A stretch of DNA of 38,964 bases from the NCBI GenBank assembly GCA_028289565.1, contig JANQPE010000117.1:1-38964 (forward strand). The letters are read 5' to 3'. Made by a program: the position numbers and the translations under genes. The notes below the pieces were generated by a model. The model was not told the DNA's origin. It did no database searches and was given only the letters and a program-made list of their open reading frames with translations. The stretch's first letter is position 1. Each line of letters opens with the position of its first letter. Of the stretch, positions 8,495-18,149 are shown piece by piece. Source of the DNA: Parerythrobacter sp. (GTDB lineage Bacteria > Pseudomonadota > Alphaproteobacteria > Sphingomonadales > Sphingomonadaceae).

Positions 8495-10241
8495 AAGACG
8501 CGTTCTCGCACTCGCGGCGGTCACGCTGATGCTGGCGCTGGCGGGCTGCGGCGAGCCGCCCGATACGCGAACACCATTGGAGTGTGCGCAAGCAGATCTG
8601 GCTGCTGGTGACATTCTAGGTGCGGAACTCGTCCTTGAAGATTTGCTCAGCGACGGCACTGCGCGAGAGGATCTAGCTGCCTATCTTGGTGAAGCCGAAT
8701 TGCGCCAGGGCAAATATGCCGAGGCAAGGCGTTGGCTCGGACCGGGCAAGTTTTCCAGGGATAGCGCCGGGAGGGGCTTCCATATGCTCGGCAAGCTCGA
8801 GCTTGCCGAAGGGGATCTGCCCGCCGCGGGTGCTGCTTATGACGAGGCCTATCGGTTCAAGCCGGACGATCCGGGGCTTTGGGCGGATATCGGCCGGCTG
8901 CGATATGCGGGGGGCGAACAACTGGAAGCCATCGATGCCAGTGTAAAGGCGGTCGAATTAGGGCCGCACAATCCCGAAGCGCTGCGTCTGCACGCGCAAC
9001 TGGTACGCGAAGCCGAGGGGGCCAGCGCGGCACTGCCGATCTATGCCCGAGCACTGGAGGTCGATCCCGGGAACCTCGATCTCAAGGCAGACTATGCAGC
9101 GGTGTTGGGCGATGCCGGACGGGCAACGGACATGCTCGTGATCTTGCGGCAGCTCCACAACAGCAATCCGCGCGATCCCCGCCCCTATTTCATGCAGGCG
9201 GTATTGGCAGCGCGTGCGGGAAAATACGAGTTGGCGCGTTCATTGTTGTTGCGAGGGGGGATATCCGGCGAAGACGAGGCCTCTTCGGGTTTGCTGGTCG
9301 GCATCGTCGACCTGGAGAATGGCAATTACGACAGTGCGGCCCAAACATTCGGACGTCTGCTTCGCGAACAGCCGGACAATCGCCGTTTCCGTCATCTGCT
9401 GGCCCGGGCCCTCTCGCTTGGCGGCAGTCATCGAGAGGTGGTCTATCGCTTCGGAGAGACGGCCGGGCTGCCAAGCGCATCGCCATATTTGCGAACCATG
9501 GTTGCACGCGCCTACGAGGCACTAGGCGACCGCGAGGTTGCGGCTTCCTATCTCGATCGGGCAGCCCGGGTCCGGGAAAGCGATCTGGTGGCTGTGCAAT
9601 CGGTCATTCCGCTCAGTGTGGCAGAAGTCGGCGGCAGAGAGCAGGGCGAGAACACGGTTGCGCTTGTTCGAGGAAATATCGTGGCCGGAAGGCGCCGTGC
9701 GGCGGTGGTGGAAGCGGAGGGTTTTCGTGGCCGGTTTCCCGGTTCGGGCGATGCCCTGTCGCTCGCGGCGGACGCTTATCTGGTCGCGGGGAATGCCGGA
9801 AAGGCCCTGGATTTCTATGAAGACGCGGCGCGTATTCGCCGCCCCTGGCCTCTGACCCGGCGAAACTATACGGCGCTGATCGCCCTGGGTCGGGAGGATG
9901 ACGCGAGGGACCTGATTATACAACACCTTGCAGGCGAACCGGCCAATAGCGAGGCGGCTGCGATGCTGGCCTACATCGCTGTCGCCCGTCAGGAGTGGCG
10001 GGAGGCAGGTATCTATGCCGATCTCGCACTTGCCAACGGTGCATCGCGCAGCCCTGAAATGCATGTTCTGCGATCGCGTATCGCACGTAGTCTCGGCGAT
10101 GGAGACAAGGCCCGGCACCATGCCCTTCTCGCAGTAATCTTACAGCCGATGAACCGGCACGCGCTGGAAACGCTGCAATCGCTTGAAACGCGGAGATGGG
10201 GGGCGCGATATCGTGTTGGCCGGCTGGGTCTGGGCGGATAA
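8478..10241 (+). CDS. TPR-repeat lipoprotein of the prs operon (PrsT-like)
   Basis: A 587-residue exported lipoprotein. The start MICRAERR gives a basic N-terminus, a hydrophobic core and the lipobox LAGC at residues ~21-24. An earlier in-frame start would add 40 residues buried in prsR. The mature part is a chain of helical tetratricopeptide repeats, for example around LAEGDLPAAGAAYDEAYRFK and similar units. It overlaps the prsR 3' end by 17 bp, so it is part of the same transcript. PEP-CTERM loci often encode a TPR lipoprotein named PrsT, but the PrsT I know of is about 900 residues, so this is shorter and possibly a different TPR family. A likely role is a periplasmic scaffold for polysaccharide export or assembly; that role is inferred. 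Confidence 0.75.
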   Translation: MICRAERRVLALAAVTLMLALAGCGEPPDTRTPLECAQADLAAGDILGAELVLEDLLSDGTAREDLAAYLGEAELRQGKYAEARRWLGPGKFSRDSAGRGFHMLGKLELAEGDLPAAGAAYDEAYRFKPDDPGLWADIGRLRYAGGEQLEAIDASVKAVELGPHNPEALRLHAQLVREAEGASAALPIYARALEVDPGNLDLKADYAAVLGDAGRATDMLVILRQLHNSNPRDPRPYFMQAVLAARAGKYELARSLLLRGGISGEDEASSGLLVGIVDLENGNYDSAAQTFGRLLREQPDNRRFRHLLARALSLGGSHREVVYRFGETAGLPSASPYLRTMVARAYEALGDREVAASYLDRAARVRESDLVAVQSVIPLSVAEVGGREQGENTVALVRGNIVAGRRRAAVVEAEGFRGRFPGSGDALSLAADAYLVAGNAGKALDFYEDAARIRRPWPLTRRNYTALIALGREDDARDLIIQHLAGEPANSEAAAMLAYIAVARQEWREAGIYADLALANGASRSPEMHVLRSRIARSLGDGDKARHHALLAVILQPMNRHALETLQSLETRRWGARYRVGRLGLGG

Positions 10242-10379
10242 GCCCAACTCAACAAGGTTGTCGGGAATGGCGCTGGTCGCGCCGTGTGTCGCCTGGCCAG
10301 ATTGAACGCCTTGGAGCGGCCAATATCCGGTTCCTGCTTATTTCACTGCTGTTTTACTTGATCGTTGCGGCGCCTGTTT

Positions 10380-11453
10380 CTAGCCGTCTGGTGCAGCGGA
10401 CGGATCGGTAGCGCGATCGTTCCGGTTGTACCGGATCGACCACCACAACGACAGACCGATCAATGTCGCACCGATCAGGCCGGTGATGGTTTCCGGGATA
10501 TGAAACCTGGCCGAGAGGAGCATGATCGCGCCGAGCACGATGATTGCCCAGAAAGCACCATGCTCCAGGAAACGGTATTGGGCGAGAGTGCCCTGACGTA
10601 CCAGATGAATGGTCATGGAACGCACGAACATTGCACCGATCGACAGGCCCAAGGCGATGATGACCATGTTGTTGGAGAGCGCGAATGCCCCGATGACTCC
10701 GTCGAAGCTGAACGAGGCGTCGAGAATGTTCAGATAGAGAAACCCGCCCAAGCCACTTCGTATCACCGCACCAGTCAGCCGTGCCTTTTCCTCGCGAAGT
10801 TCGAGAATTTTGTTGACCCCCTCGACAGCGATGAATGTCACCAATCCCAGGATGCCGGAAATAAGGAAGGTGAGCGCTTCACCGGGTTCCAGCAAGGTCG
10901 AGATACCCCACATCGCGAGAAGCAGGATCGCTATTTCCGCGGCGGGAAGCGCCGCAAATTTGGTCAGTTGCGCTTCCAGTGCGCGGATCCAGTGCACGTC
11001 CTTATCGAGGTTGAAAAAGAACTTGAGGCCTACCATTGCGAGAAATGCACCTCCGAAACCGGCGATCCCGACATGCGCGGAGCTGACCAGTTCTTCGTAG
11101 CGCTGCGGGTCGTTGAGCGAGAGATCTATTGTCTCAAGCGGACCAAGACCCGCGGCGATAGCGACAATGGCCAGCGGGAAAACCACCCGCATCCCGAACA
11201 CGGCGAAGGCGATACCCCAAGTGAGGAAGCGTCTCTGCCATACCTCGTCCATTTCCTTGAGCACGGATGCGTTGACCACGGCATTGTCGAAGCTCAGCGA
11301 GACTTCCAGCACTGAAAGAACCACTACGATCCACAGGAGCGAGGCCGTACCCGCCAGCGTGCCCGTGCTTGACCACCCGTACCACCCGGCTAGGCCAAGG
11401 CATATGAGGGTGAAGATAAAGGAGAAGGTATAGAATCGGAGCAGTGTGGCCAT
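10380..11453 (-). CDS. DUF475 family integral membrane protein (TerC-like)
   Basis: A 357-residue membrane protein of the DUF475 family, related to TerC/LysE-type transporters. Roughly eight to nine hydrophobic helices are visible. The conserved early segment LEVSLSFDNAVVNASVLKEM contains the acidic residues typical of TerC-like proteins, and the second half repeats a similar SFDGVIGAFALSNNM motif, indicating an internal duplication. TerC-like proteins have been linked to metal handling, for example manganese export, but the substrate here cannot be read from the sequence. The ATG giving MATLLRF was preferred over a TTG two codons upstream. It converges with the TPR lipoprotein gene; I saw no clear terminator in the 138-bp gap between them. 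Confidence 0.85.
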   Translation of the reverse strand: MATLLRFYTFSFIFTLICLGLAGWYGWSSTGTLAGTASLLWIVVVLSVLEVSLSFDNAVVNASVLKEMDEVWQRRFLTWGIAFAVFGMRVVFPLAIVAIAAGLGPLETIDLSLNDPQRYEELVSSAHVGIAGFGGAFLAMVGLKFFFNLDKDVHWIRALEAQLTKFAALPAAEIAILLLAMWGISTLLEPGEALTFLISGILGLVTFIAVEGVNKILELREEKARLTGAVIRSGLGGFLYLNILDASFSFDGVIGAFALSNNMVIIALGLSIGAMFVRSMTIHLVRQGTLAQYRFLEHGAFWAIIVLGAIMLLSARFHIPETITGLIGATLIGLSLWWSIRYNRNDRATDPSAAPDG

Positions 11454-11521
11454 GGGCAAATCTCAAGGCAGGACGAAGCGCCAGCTAGGCTGTCGCCGCC
11501 GACATCGCAAGCCGGGTGCGG

Positions 11522-12391
11522 CTATTTCGGTTGGTATGTCTGTTCGGGTCCCGGGAAAGCCCTGTCCCGGACTTCCGCGGCGTAGGTCTCGACGGTCTTT
11601 TCGATGATCCCTGCGATTTCCTCGTAGCGCTTCACGAAACGCGGCACGCGCTCGAACATGCCAAGCATGTCCTCGGTTACGAGAACCTGACCGTCGCACT
11701 TGGCCGAGGCACCGATCCCGATCGTCGGTGCGGCGACGGATTCGGTAACCTCGATTGCTATCGGTTCGACCACGCCTTCGATCACGATCGCGAAAGCGCC
11801 TGCTTCGTCGAGGGATTGGGCGTCGGAGACGATTTTCCGTGCTTCCGCGTCGTTGCGTCCGCGCGCGGCATAGCCACCGAGAACGTTGACCGCCTGCGGG
11901 GTCAGTCCGACATGACCCATTACGGGAATTCCCCGCTGGTTGAGGAAAGCGACCGTTTCGGCCATCGCTTGTCCGCCTTCCAGTTTCACGGCGGCGGCTC
12001 CACTTTGCTTGAGCAGGTAGGAAGCGCTCTCGAACGCCTCCTCCTTCGAAGCCTCGTAGCTACCGAACGGCATGTCGACCACGACCACGGAATGATAGCT
12101 TCCGCGCACTACGGCGGCGGCATGGTTTGCCATCATTTCGAGAGTGACCGGGATAGTGGAGGGAAGGCCATAGATCACCTGGCCCAGAGAATCCCCGACC
12201 AGCAACAGGTCGCAATGCGCATCGAGCAACTGGGCCTGGCGGGCAGTATAGGCCGTCAACATAACCAATGGTTGTTCGGTGATGCCGTCCTTCTTGCGTC
12301 GCCGGATCTTGGGCACGGTAAGCCGTTTCATCGGCGCCGGAGTGGGGTTGGCGCGGCTGGTGGAGGTATCGAGCTGGAAGGTCGTGGACAT
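11522..12391 (-). CDS. panB: 3-methyl-2-oxobutanoate hydroxymethyltransferase (ketopantoate hydroxymethyltransferase)
   Basis: Transfers a hydroxymethyl group from 5,10-methylene-tetrahydrofolate to 2-oxoisovalerate, the first committed step to pantothenate and coenzyme A; cytosolic. The 289-residue protein shows family motifs throughout: [20 protein letters not shown] (metal-ligand Asp), [26 protein letters not shown] and TIGIGAS. It is slightly longer than the E. coli protein because of a ~20-residue N-terminal extension; the annotated ATG has only a weak ribosome site. Its substrate, 2-oxoisovalerate, is a product of the valine pathway encoded further along the window. It is divergent from the NSS symporter, with 115 bp between them. 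Confidence 0.96.
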   Translation of the reverse strand: MSTTFQLDTSTSRANPTPAPMKRLTVPKIRRRKKDGITEQPLVMLTAYTARQAQLLDAHCDLLLVGDSLGQVIYGLPSTIPVTLEMMANHAAAVVRGSYHSVVVVDMPFGSYEASKEEAFESASYLLKQSGAAAVKLEGGQAMAETVAFLNQRGIPVMGHVGLTPQAVNVLGGYAARGRNDAEARKIVSDAQSLDEAGAFAIVIEGVVEPIAIEVTESVAAPTIGIGASAKCDGQVLVTEDMLGMFERVPRFVKRYEEIAGIIEKTVETYAAEVRDRAFPGPEQTYQPK

Positions 12392-12506
12392 AGGGCGCTT
12401 CTAGCCGAGCAGGGGATTTGCGCAAATGCTACCTCGACTACGGGATGGATTCGGTGCAGAAGACGGGCGATTTGGGACCCGTGAAGGGGCGGAGAGGAAA
12501 CAGGTT

Positions 12507-13937
12507 ATGGCAGGTGCAGCGGCAGCCGGAGGGCAAGGCTGGTCTTCGCGGACGGCATTTATTCTGGCAGCGGTCGGTGCTGCGGTCGGACTCGGAAACA
12601 TCTGGCGTTTTCCGACGCTTGCAGGCGAAAACGGCGGTGGTGCGTTTGTGCTCGTATATATCGCATTCGTCGTCTTGCTGGGTTTGCCGCTCGTGCTGTC
12701 CGAAATCCTGCTCGGCAGGGCCGGTGGCGAGGATGCGATCGGTTCGGTCGAGAATGTTGCCGTCAAATCCAACCGTTCGCGCAACTGGCGCGGGCTTGGC
12801 GCGCTCCAGATTACCAGCGGTTTCCTGATTCTGTCATTCTACTCGGTAGTGGCTGGTTGGGTAATCAATTACGTATTCATTTCAGGGGGGGATTTCTTCG
12901 GTTCGCTGTTCGCGGGTGATCCCTTCTCGGTCGCGTTTTCGGGGGAATCCCAGGACGCAATCACGGGACGTATGGGCGAGTTGTTCGCTGATCCCGGGCG
13001 ATTGATCCTGCTGCATGCACTGTTCATGGCGGCGACCATCGGGATCGTTGCCAGCGGGGTGCATGACGGGATCGAGAAGGCGGCGACATGGCTGATGCCA
13101 GCCTTTTTCGTCCTACTGGTGATCGTCACGATCTATGGGGCATTCAAGGGCAATTTCGAAGATGCTCTCGCTTTCCTGTTCACGCCCGATTTCAGCAAGC
13201 TGACCCCGACCGTATTGAACGAGGCGCTGGGACAGGCGCTGTTCTCGCTCAGCCTCGCTGCCGGAGGACTTTTGACCTACGGCGCCTATGTCGGGAAGGA
13301 TGTGAATCTGGCACCGACGGCCGGGATGATCGCTCTGGCTGATACGACAGTGGCGATCCTTGCCGGACTGATGATCTTCCCGATCGTCTTTGCCGTGGGG
13401 CTCGACCCGGCCGGAGGCCCGGCGCTGATCTTCCAAACCCTGCCGGTAGCGTTCAATGCGATGCCCGGAGGCGCGCTGGTCGGTTTCGTGTTCTTCATCC
13501 TGATCTTCTTCGCTGCGCTGACCAGTTCGATCTCGCTGCTCGAGGGGCCGACGGCGTGGGTTATCGACCGGTTCGGCTGGACCCGGAAGAAATCGGCATT
13601 CATCGTCGGTCTCGTGGCCTTCCTGATCGGGGTGGCTTGCGCGCTCGGATACAATGTCTGGTCCGATATACGCCCGCTCGGTTTCTGGGGTATTTTCGCG
13701 GAAGCGGATATCCTCGACACGCTTGATGGCTTTACCGGCAAGATCATGCTGCCCTTGGGCGCATTGCTGGTGGCTGTCTTTGTCGGATGGAAAGCGGATC
13801 GCCGACTGGTGGAAAGCGAAAGCGGCCTTTCCGGCGGCATGTTCGCTTTCTGGCGCTTCCTGGTCGCCTGGGCTGCGCCTGTCGCTGTTTCGCTGGTCCT
13901 GCTTTTCGGCCTGATCCCGGGTTTGCTGGGCGATTGA
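12507..13937 (+). CDS. Sodium-dependent transporter, NSS (neurotransmitter:sodium symporter) family
   Basis: A 476-residue secondary transporter of the LeuT fold family, expected to import an amino acid or related compound with Na+. The start MAGAAAAGG has a clear GGAGAGGA ribosome site, while the longer reading adds an unsupported leader. The first helix region FILAAVGAAVGLGNIWRFP is the hallmark unwound-helix motif that contacts Na+ and substrate. About 11-12 hydrophobic helices follow, with the conserved FFILIFFAALTSSISLLEGP in the helix 8 region. The exact substrate cannot be told from the sequence. The next gene follows 60 bp downstream on the same strand. Confidence 0.92.
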   Translation: MAGAAAAGGQGWSSRTAFILAAVGAAVGLGNIWRFPTLAGENGGGAFVLVYIAFVVLLGLPLVLSEILLGRAGGEDAIGSVENVAVKSNRSRNWRGLGALQITSGFLILSFYSVVAGWVINYVFISGGDFFGSLFAGDPFSVAFSGESQDAITGRMGELFADPGRLILLHALFMAATIGIVASGVHDGIEKAATWLMPAFFVLLVIVTIYGAFKGNFEDALAFLFTPDFSKLTPTVLNEALGQALFSLSLAAGGLLTYGAYVGKDVNLAPTAGMIALADTTVAILAGLMIFPIVFAVGLDPAGGPALIFQTLPVAFNAMPGGALVGFVFFILIFFAALTSSISLLEGPTAWVIDRFGWTRKKSAFIVGLVAFLIGVACALGYNVWSDIRPLGFWGIFAEADILDTLDGFTGKIMLPLGALLVAVFVGWKADRRLVESESGLSGGMFAFWRFLVAWAAPVAVSLVLLFGLIPGLLGD

Positions 13938-13997
13938 TGGGATAAGCGGATCAGGAGGCGGAGAAAAACGGGCCGGACGGCAAGGCGGCGCGATGCC

Positions 13998-14672
13998 GTG
14001 CTGTCGGTTCTGGTCCTGTCGGCTCTCGGGCTGCTGGGCTGGCCCTGGTTGCGCGATCACCCGCAACATAATCCATGGGCACCGCTCGATCTCGAAGATC
14101 CGCCCGGGTGGGCAACCGAACGAAAGCTGCTTGCTTTGCGCGACGATCCGGGCAAGTGCCGCGCGGTTCTCGCTCGCAGCAAGGCGGCCTTCAGAGCTCT
14201 CGATCCGCAGGGAGATGGTCCGTGCCACAGGAACGATCGCACCGTGCTATCCGACCTGCCGTTTTCCCCGTCACCTCCACAGACGACGTGTCCGCTCGGA
14301 ATCGGGATGAAATTGTGGCTGCGCGATGTCGTCCAGCCTACTGCCGGGGAGTTGCTCGATACCAGTGTCGTGCGGGTTGAACATCTGGGCTCTTTCAGTT
14401 GCAGGAGAGTATATGGTTCTTCCACTGGGCGCTGGAGCGAGCATGCGACCGGCAATGCCATCGATATCGCTGCCTTCGTAATGGAGGATGGGTCGCGAGT
14501 ATCGGTGCTTGGTGACTGGTCGGGAACAGGGGGAAAGGCGGCTTTCCTCCACACGGTTCGTGACGGATCATGTTCGTTGTTCGCAACCGTTCTATCACCC
14601 GATTACAACGAGGCACATCGCGACCATTTTCATTTCGACCAGTCGGATCGTTATACGAGTATATGCCGCTAG
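13998..14672 (+). CDS. Extensin-like C-terminal domain protein, exported
   Basis: About 224 residues with one N-terminal hydrophobic segment (LSVLVLSALGLLGW), then a domain of the Extensin-like_C (PF06904) type. It contains SEHATGNAIDIAAF and HRDHFHFD, an arrangement of His and Asp like the zinc site of LAS/D-Ala-D-Ala carboxypeptidase folds, so an action on peptidoglycan is possible. Several Cys residues suggest disulfides in the periplasm. The only standard start is GTG at 13998, which has no nearby ribosome site and leaves no positive charge before the hydrophobic stretch. The in-frame stop at 13935-13937 rules out anything much longer. A perfect AGGAGG lies at 13952-13957, about ten bases before an in-frame ACG at 13968. 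It ends 4 bp from the convergent phoB. Confidence 0.82.
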   Translation: MLSVLVLSALGLLGWPWLRDHPQHNPWAPLDLEDPPGWATERKLLALRDDPGKCRAVLARSKAAFRALDPQGDGPCHRNDRTVLSDLPFSPSPPQTTCPLGIGMKLWLRDVVQPTAGELLDTSVVRVEHLGSFSCRRVYGSSTGRWSEHATGNAIDIAAFVMEDGSRVSVLGDWSGTGGKAAFLHTVRDGSCSLFATVLSPDYNEAHRDHFHFDQSDRYTSICR

Positions 14673-14676
14673 ACGA

Positions 14677-15366
14677 TCAGCGCGCATCCAGCGCGTAACC
14701 GGCCGAGCGGACGGTACGGATCGGATCTTTCGCACCTTCTACCCCGATGGCTTTACGCAGGCGGCGGATATGGACGTCGACCGTGCGCAGTTCGATATCG
14801 CTGTCGGTACCCCAAACGCCATCCAGTAACTGCCCGCGGCTGAATACGCGACCGGGGCTTTCCATGAAAAATTTGAGCAGGCGGTATTCAGTCGGGCCCA
14901 TCTCGACCTGGTGGCCGCGCCGCTCAACGCGATGCGCGACCGGATCGAGCATGATATCCCCGACTTCGATGGTCTCGCCGGCAAGTGCAGGCCGGATGCG
15001 ACGCATGACTGCAGCGACGCGCGCGAGCAATTCACGCGGGCTGAACGGCTTGGTGACATAATCGTCAGCACCGGTTTCGAGACCGCGAATCCGGTCGTCC
15101 TCACCCTCACGGGCGGTAAGCATGATGATGGGAACATGAGCAGTCGCCTTGTCGCGCCTCAGGCGACGGCAGACCTCGATGCCGCTGGTTCCCTCGATCA
15201 TCCAGTCGAGAATGATCAGGTCCGGAACATCTTCCGATGCCATGATGAGCGCTTCGTCGCCGTCGGCGGTAACTCGAACATCGTATTCCTCCTTCTGGAA
15301 ACGGAATTCGAGCAGTTCGGCCAAAGCCGGATCGTCTTCTACAAGGAGCAGCTTGGCAGCAGACAT
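14677..15366 (-). CDS. phoB: Phosphate regulon response regulator PhoB
   Basis: A 229-residue OmpR-type response regulator. The receiver domain has the acidic pair in LLVEDDPAL, phospho-acceptor Asp54 in LDWMIEG and Lys106 in TKPFSP. The C-terminal winged helix ends in VDVHIRRLRKAIG and RSAGYALD. It binds PHO boxes when phosphorylated by PhoR. The start MSAAKLLLVE gives the normal family length; the longer open frame upstream is not supported. It is the last gene of the phoR-pstCAB-phoU-phoB cluster, 79 bp after phoU. The same order occurs in Caulobacter-like alphaproteobacteria. Confidence 0.96.
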   Translation of the reverse strand: MSAAKLLLVEDDPALAELLEFRFQKEEYDVRVTADGDEALIMASEDVPDLIILDWMIEGTSGIEVCRRLRRDKATAHVPIIMLTAREGEDDRIRGLETGADDYVTKPFSPRELLARVAAVMRRIRPALAGETIEVGDIMLDPVAHRVERRGHQVEMGPTEYRLLKFFMESPGRVFSRGQLLDGVWGTDSDIELRTVDVHIRRLRKAIGVEGAKDPIRTVRSAGYALDAR

Positions 15367-15445
15367 CGAATCGACTCGTTTTTGCAGGGCCGGATATAGC
15401 CCGCACGCTGAATATTGAATATTACACCTTCGCGACAACGGCGGG

Positions 15446-16114
15446 TCAGTCGTCCTCGTCCGGAGGATAGGTGCCGGTTGCAGCGAAGTGCACCATTTCG
15501 GCAACATTCGTTGCGTGATCCCCTATCCGCTCGAGGTTGCGGGCAACGAAAAGCAATTGCGCGGCGCTTGAGATCGTCGCAGGGTTCTCAACCATATAAC
15601 TGACTACATTGCGAAAAATGCTGTTGTAAAAGGCATCCACCTTGTCGTCCGCGGCAATGACTTCCTTTGCCAGTAGTGGATCGCGTGCGGCATAGGCCGA
15701 CAGCACATCATGCACCATTTCCGCTGCAAGATCACCCATTGCCGGGAGTAGTGTCAGCGGTTCGAAACGGTCGCGACCTTCGATTTTGCCGACGCGTTTG
15801 GCGATATTCTTGGAGTAGTCTCCGATCCGTTCGACCACACCGGCGATCTTGAGGGCGGCGACGACTTCGCGCAAATCGTCCGCCATCGGTGCGCGCAAGG
15901 CAATTACGCGCACTGCCAGCTTGTCCACTTCGGTGTGAAGCTCGTCGATCTTCCTGTCGCGCTTCACTACCTCGGCGGCGAGTGTCTCGTCGCCCCGGAC
16001 CATGGCATCGAGCGATTCCTGGATGGCGAGTTCGGAAAGCCCCCCCATTTCCGCGATCAGGCCGCGCAGGTGAGTGATATCTTCGTCGAAAGCCTTGACT
16101 GTATGTTCAGGCAT
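15446..16114 (-). CDS. phoU: Phosphate signalling protein PhoU
   Basis: A 222-residue all-helical protein with the two PhoU three-helix repeats: residues ~5-110, with the MADDLREVVAALKIAGVVERIGD segment, and ~115-210, with VARNLERIGDHATNVAE. The repeated ERIGD-xxxNxA pattern carries the metal-binding and contact residues typical of PhoU. It links the Pst transporter to PhoR and keeps the regulon off when phosphate is plentiful. Its ATG overlaps the pstB stop by one base, so the two are translationally coupled. Confidence 0.96.
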   Translation of the reverse strand: MPEHTVKAFDEDITHLRGLIAEMGGLSELAIQESLDAMVRGDETLAAEVVKRDRKIDELHTEVDKLAVRVIALRAPMADDLREVVAALKIAGVVERIGDYSKNIAKRVGKIEGRDRFEPLTLLPAMGDLAAEMVHDVLSAYAARDPLLAKEVIAADDKVDAFYNSIFRNVVSYMVENPATISSAAQLLFVARNLERIGDHATNVAEMVHFAATGTYPPDEDD

Positions 16115-16905
16115 TAGCCGTACCGCCCTGTGATGTAGTCCTTGGTCCGCTCTTCCTGCGGATTGGTGAATATGTCAGAAGTACGACCGTATTCCACCAT
16201 ATTTCCAAGATGGAAAAATGCTGTTCTTTGCGATACGCGCGCGGCCTGCTGCATCGAATGCGTGACGATTACGATGGCATAGCGCCCATTGAGTTCGTCG
16301 ATCAGTTCCTCGATCTTGGCCGTTGCGATGGGATCGAGAGCCGAACACGGCTCGTCCATCAGGATCACTTCGGGATCGACCGCGATCGCGCGTGCGATAC
16401 ACAGGCGCTGCTGCTGGCCGCCTGACAATGCGGTGCCGCTATCGGTCAAACGATCCTTTACCTCGTTCCACAGGCCGGCCCGCTGAAGCGACTTTTCCAC
16501 GACGGCATCGAGTTCGTCCTTGCCGTCCGCGAGGCCGTGAATCTTCGGCCCGTATGCGATGTTTTCGTAAATCGATTTGGGAAAGGGATTCGGTTTTTGG
16601 AACACCATCCCGACGCGGGCACGCAGTTGCACGACATCCATCTTCGAGCGGTAGATGTCTTCGCCATCGAGCATGATGTCGCCTTCAACACGCGCCGAGG
16701 GGATGGTATCGTTCATGCGATTGAGCGCACGCAGAAATGTCGATTTCCCGCAGCCCGACGGGCCGATGAAGGCGGTCACGTATTTTGTCGGGATATCGAT
16801 CGAGACATTGTCGATGGCTTTTTTGTCTCCGTAATAGACGGAAACACCCCGCGCACTCATCTTGGCGTCGGTATCTTCTAGGTTGGGATGGACTATGGTC
16901 ACCAT
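16114..16905 (-). CDS. pstB: Phosphate ABC transporter ATP-binding protein PstB
   Basis: A 263-residue ABC ATPase that energises high-affinity phosphate import with PstA and PstC. Walker [10 protein letters not shown] is at residues 48-56, the Q-loop lies near FQKPNPFP, the signature LSGGQQQR starts at 160, Walker B VILMDEP is at 180-186, and the switch His is in VIVTHSM. The [18 protein letters not shown] segment is specific to PstB. The start overlaps the end of pstA by 7 bp. Identity is secure. Confidence 0.97.
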   Translation of the reverse strand: MVTIVHPNLEDTDAKMSARGVSVYYGDKKAIDNVSIDIPTKYVTAFIGPSGCGKSTFLRALNRMNDTIPSARVEGDIMLDGEDIYRSKMDVVQLRARVGMVFQKPNPFPKSIYENIAYGPKIHGLADGKDELDAVVEKSLQRAGLWNEVKDRLTDSGTALSGGQQQRLCIARAIAVDPEVILMDEPCSALDPIATAKIEELIDELNGRYAIVIVTHSMQQAARVSQRTAFFHLGNMVEYGRTSDIFTNPQEERTKDYITGRYG

Positions 16906-18149
16906 TTTTTCTCGAAACGGTTGCGCAGGTAGATGGCGAGGCCGTTCATCAATAACAGGAACAGCAAAAGGATAATAATCGCTGCAGATGTCCGTTCGAC
17001 GAACCCGCGGTCGATTTCATCGGACCACAGGAAAATCTGCACCGGCAGCACGGTTGCCGGGGAGGTGAACCCGTCGGGGGGCGTTGCGACGAAAGCGCGC
17101 ATGCCGATCATCAGGAGCGGAGCGGTTTCGCCCAGTGCCCGAGCCATGCCGATAATGGTGCCGGTAAGAATACCCGGCAGGGCAAGAGGCAGGACGTGGT
17201 GGAACACCACCTGGACCGGAGAGGCCCCCACAGCGAGTGCACCGTCACGGATCGAGGGGGGAACCGCCTTGATCGCATTGCGGCCCGATATCACGATCAC
17301 CGGCATGGTCATCAGGGCCAGAGTCATCCCGCCGATCAAAGGGGCCGAGCGGAAATTGGGGAAAATCGACAGAAATACGGCAAGGCCGAGCAGGCCGAAT
17401 ATGATCGAAGGTACCGCAGCGAGGTTGTTGATCGATACTTCGATAAGATCGGTCCAGCGGTTTTTCGGTGCATATTCTTCAAGATAGAGCGCGGCCATCA
17501 CACCGATGGGAAACGCCAGCAACAGCGTCACGATCATCGTCAGCATCGAACCTTTCAGGGCGCCCCATATACCGACCCGCTGCGGGTCGGTCGCGTCGGC
17601 GCGTTCGAGGAAGCCGAAATCGAAGTTGTCCTCGATCTTGCCTTGCTGAGCGAGGTCGGCGGCGATGGCTTGCATGTCGGGCGAACCTTCGCCCGCATAA
17701 CCGGCAGCGAGATCGGAGCCGGCCGGCAATGCGAATACCTCTTCGCCTTGCAGGATTTCGGGATCGTCGATGATTGCTTGTGCTACATCACGCCACGCAT
17801 TCGGGTCGAGTTCGGCGACCGCCTCTGGCCCCAGGGCTTCTTCCGCATAGAACTCGACCACCGCGGGCAGGCCCTGAAGCTCGAGGTAACGTGTGCCGTC
17901 GGTCCCGGCGAGGCGTCCGGGATCACCGGCTAGGCCGGATTCGGTGAAGTCGATGGGAACGTTGAGTTCGGTGCGCTGAAAACCGCCAATGCCGTTTATG
18001 GTCATGGTGATCAGCAGGAACGCCAACACGGCCACCGAAAACAGGATGGCGGCCAGTCCGATCAGCTTGAAGCGCCGCTCTGCGGCATAGCGCTTCCTGA
18101 GCCGGGCTTCGAAAGCCGGTGTACGGGTTGGGGCTACGCGTTCATTCAT
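16899..18149 (-). CDS. pstA: Phosphate ABC transporter permease PstA
   Basis: A 416-residue inner-membrane permease. An N-terminal cytoplasmic stretch and one helix (residues ~28-50) are followed by a ~170-residue periplasmic insert of the DUF3333 kind, seen in many proteobacterial PstA proteins. The C-terminal half then carries the permease core with about five helices. The cytoplasmic coupling loop is near [25 protein letters not shown], the EAA-type contact with PstB. The start ATG overlaps the end of pstC by 8 bp. It forms the transport channel with PstC. Confidence 0.95.
   Translation of the reverse strand: MNERVAPTRTPAFEARLRKRYAAERRFKLIGLAAILFSVAVLAFLLITMTINGIGGFQRTELNVPIDFTESGLAGDPGRLAGTDGTRYLELQGLPAVVEFYAEEALGPEAVAELDPNAWRDVAQAIIDDPEILQGEEVFALPAGSDLAAGYAGEGSPDMQAIAADLAQQGKIEDNFDFGFLERADATDPQRVGIWGALKGSMLTMIVTLLLAFPIGVMAALYLEEYAPKNRWTDLIEVSINNLAAVPSIIFGLLGLAVFLSIFPNFRSAPLIGGMTLALMTMPVIVISGRNAIKAVPPSIRDGALAVGASPVQVVFHHVLPLALPGILTGTIIGMARALGETAPLLMIGMRAFVATPPDGFTSPATVLPVQIFLWSDEIDRGFVERTSAAIIILLLFLLLMNGLAIYLRNRFEKKW

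Noticed and set aside
10269-10283. GGCGC-5 nt-GCGCC hairpin as a terminator for the prs operon
   Set aside because: Stem only 5 bp and no T-tract on either strand.
10196-10411. Possible small membrane protein with C-terminal helix NIRFLLISLLFYLIVAAP
   Set aside because: It begins inside the TPR lipoprotein gene, runs into the convergent DUF475 gene and has no convincing ribosome site; the hydrophobic stretch can be explained by a local T-rich gap.
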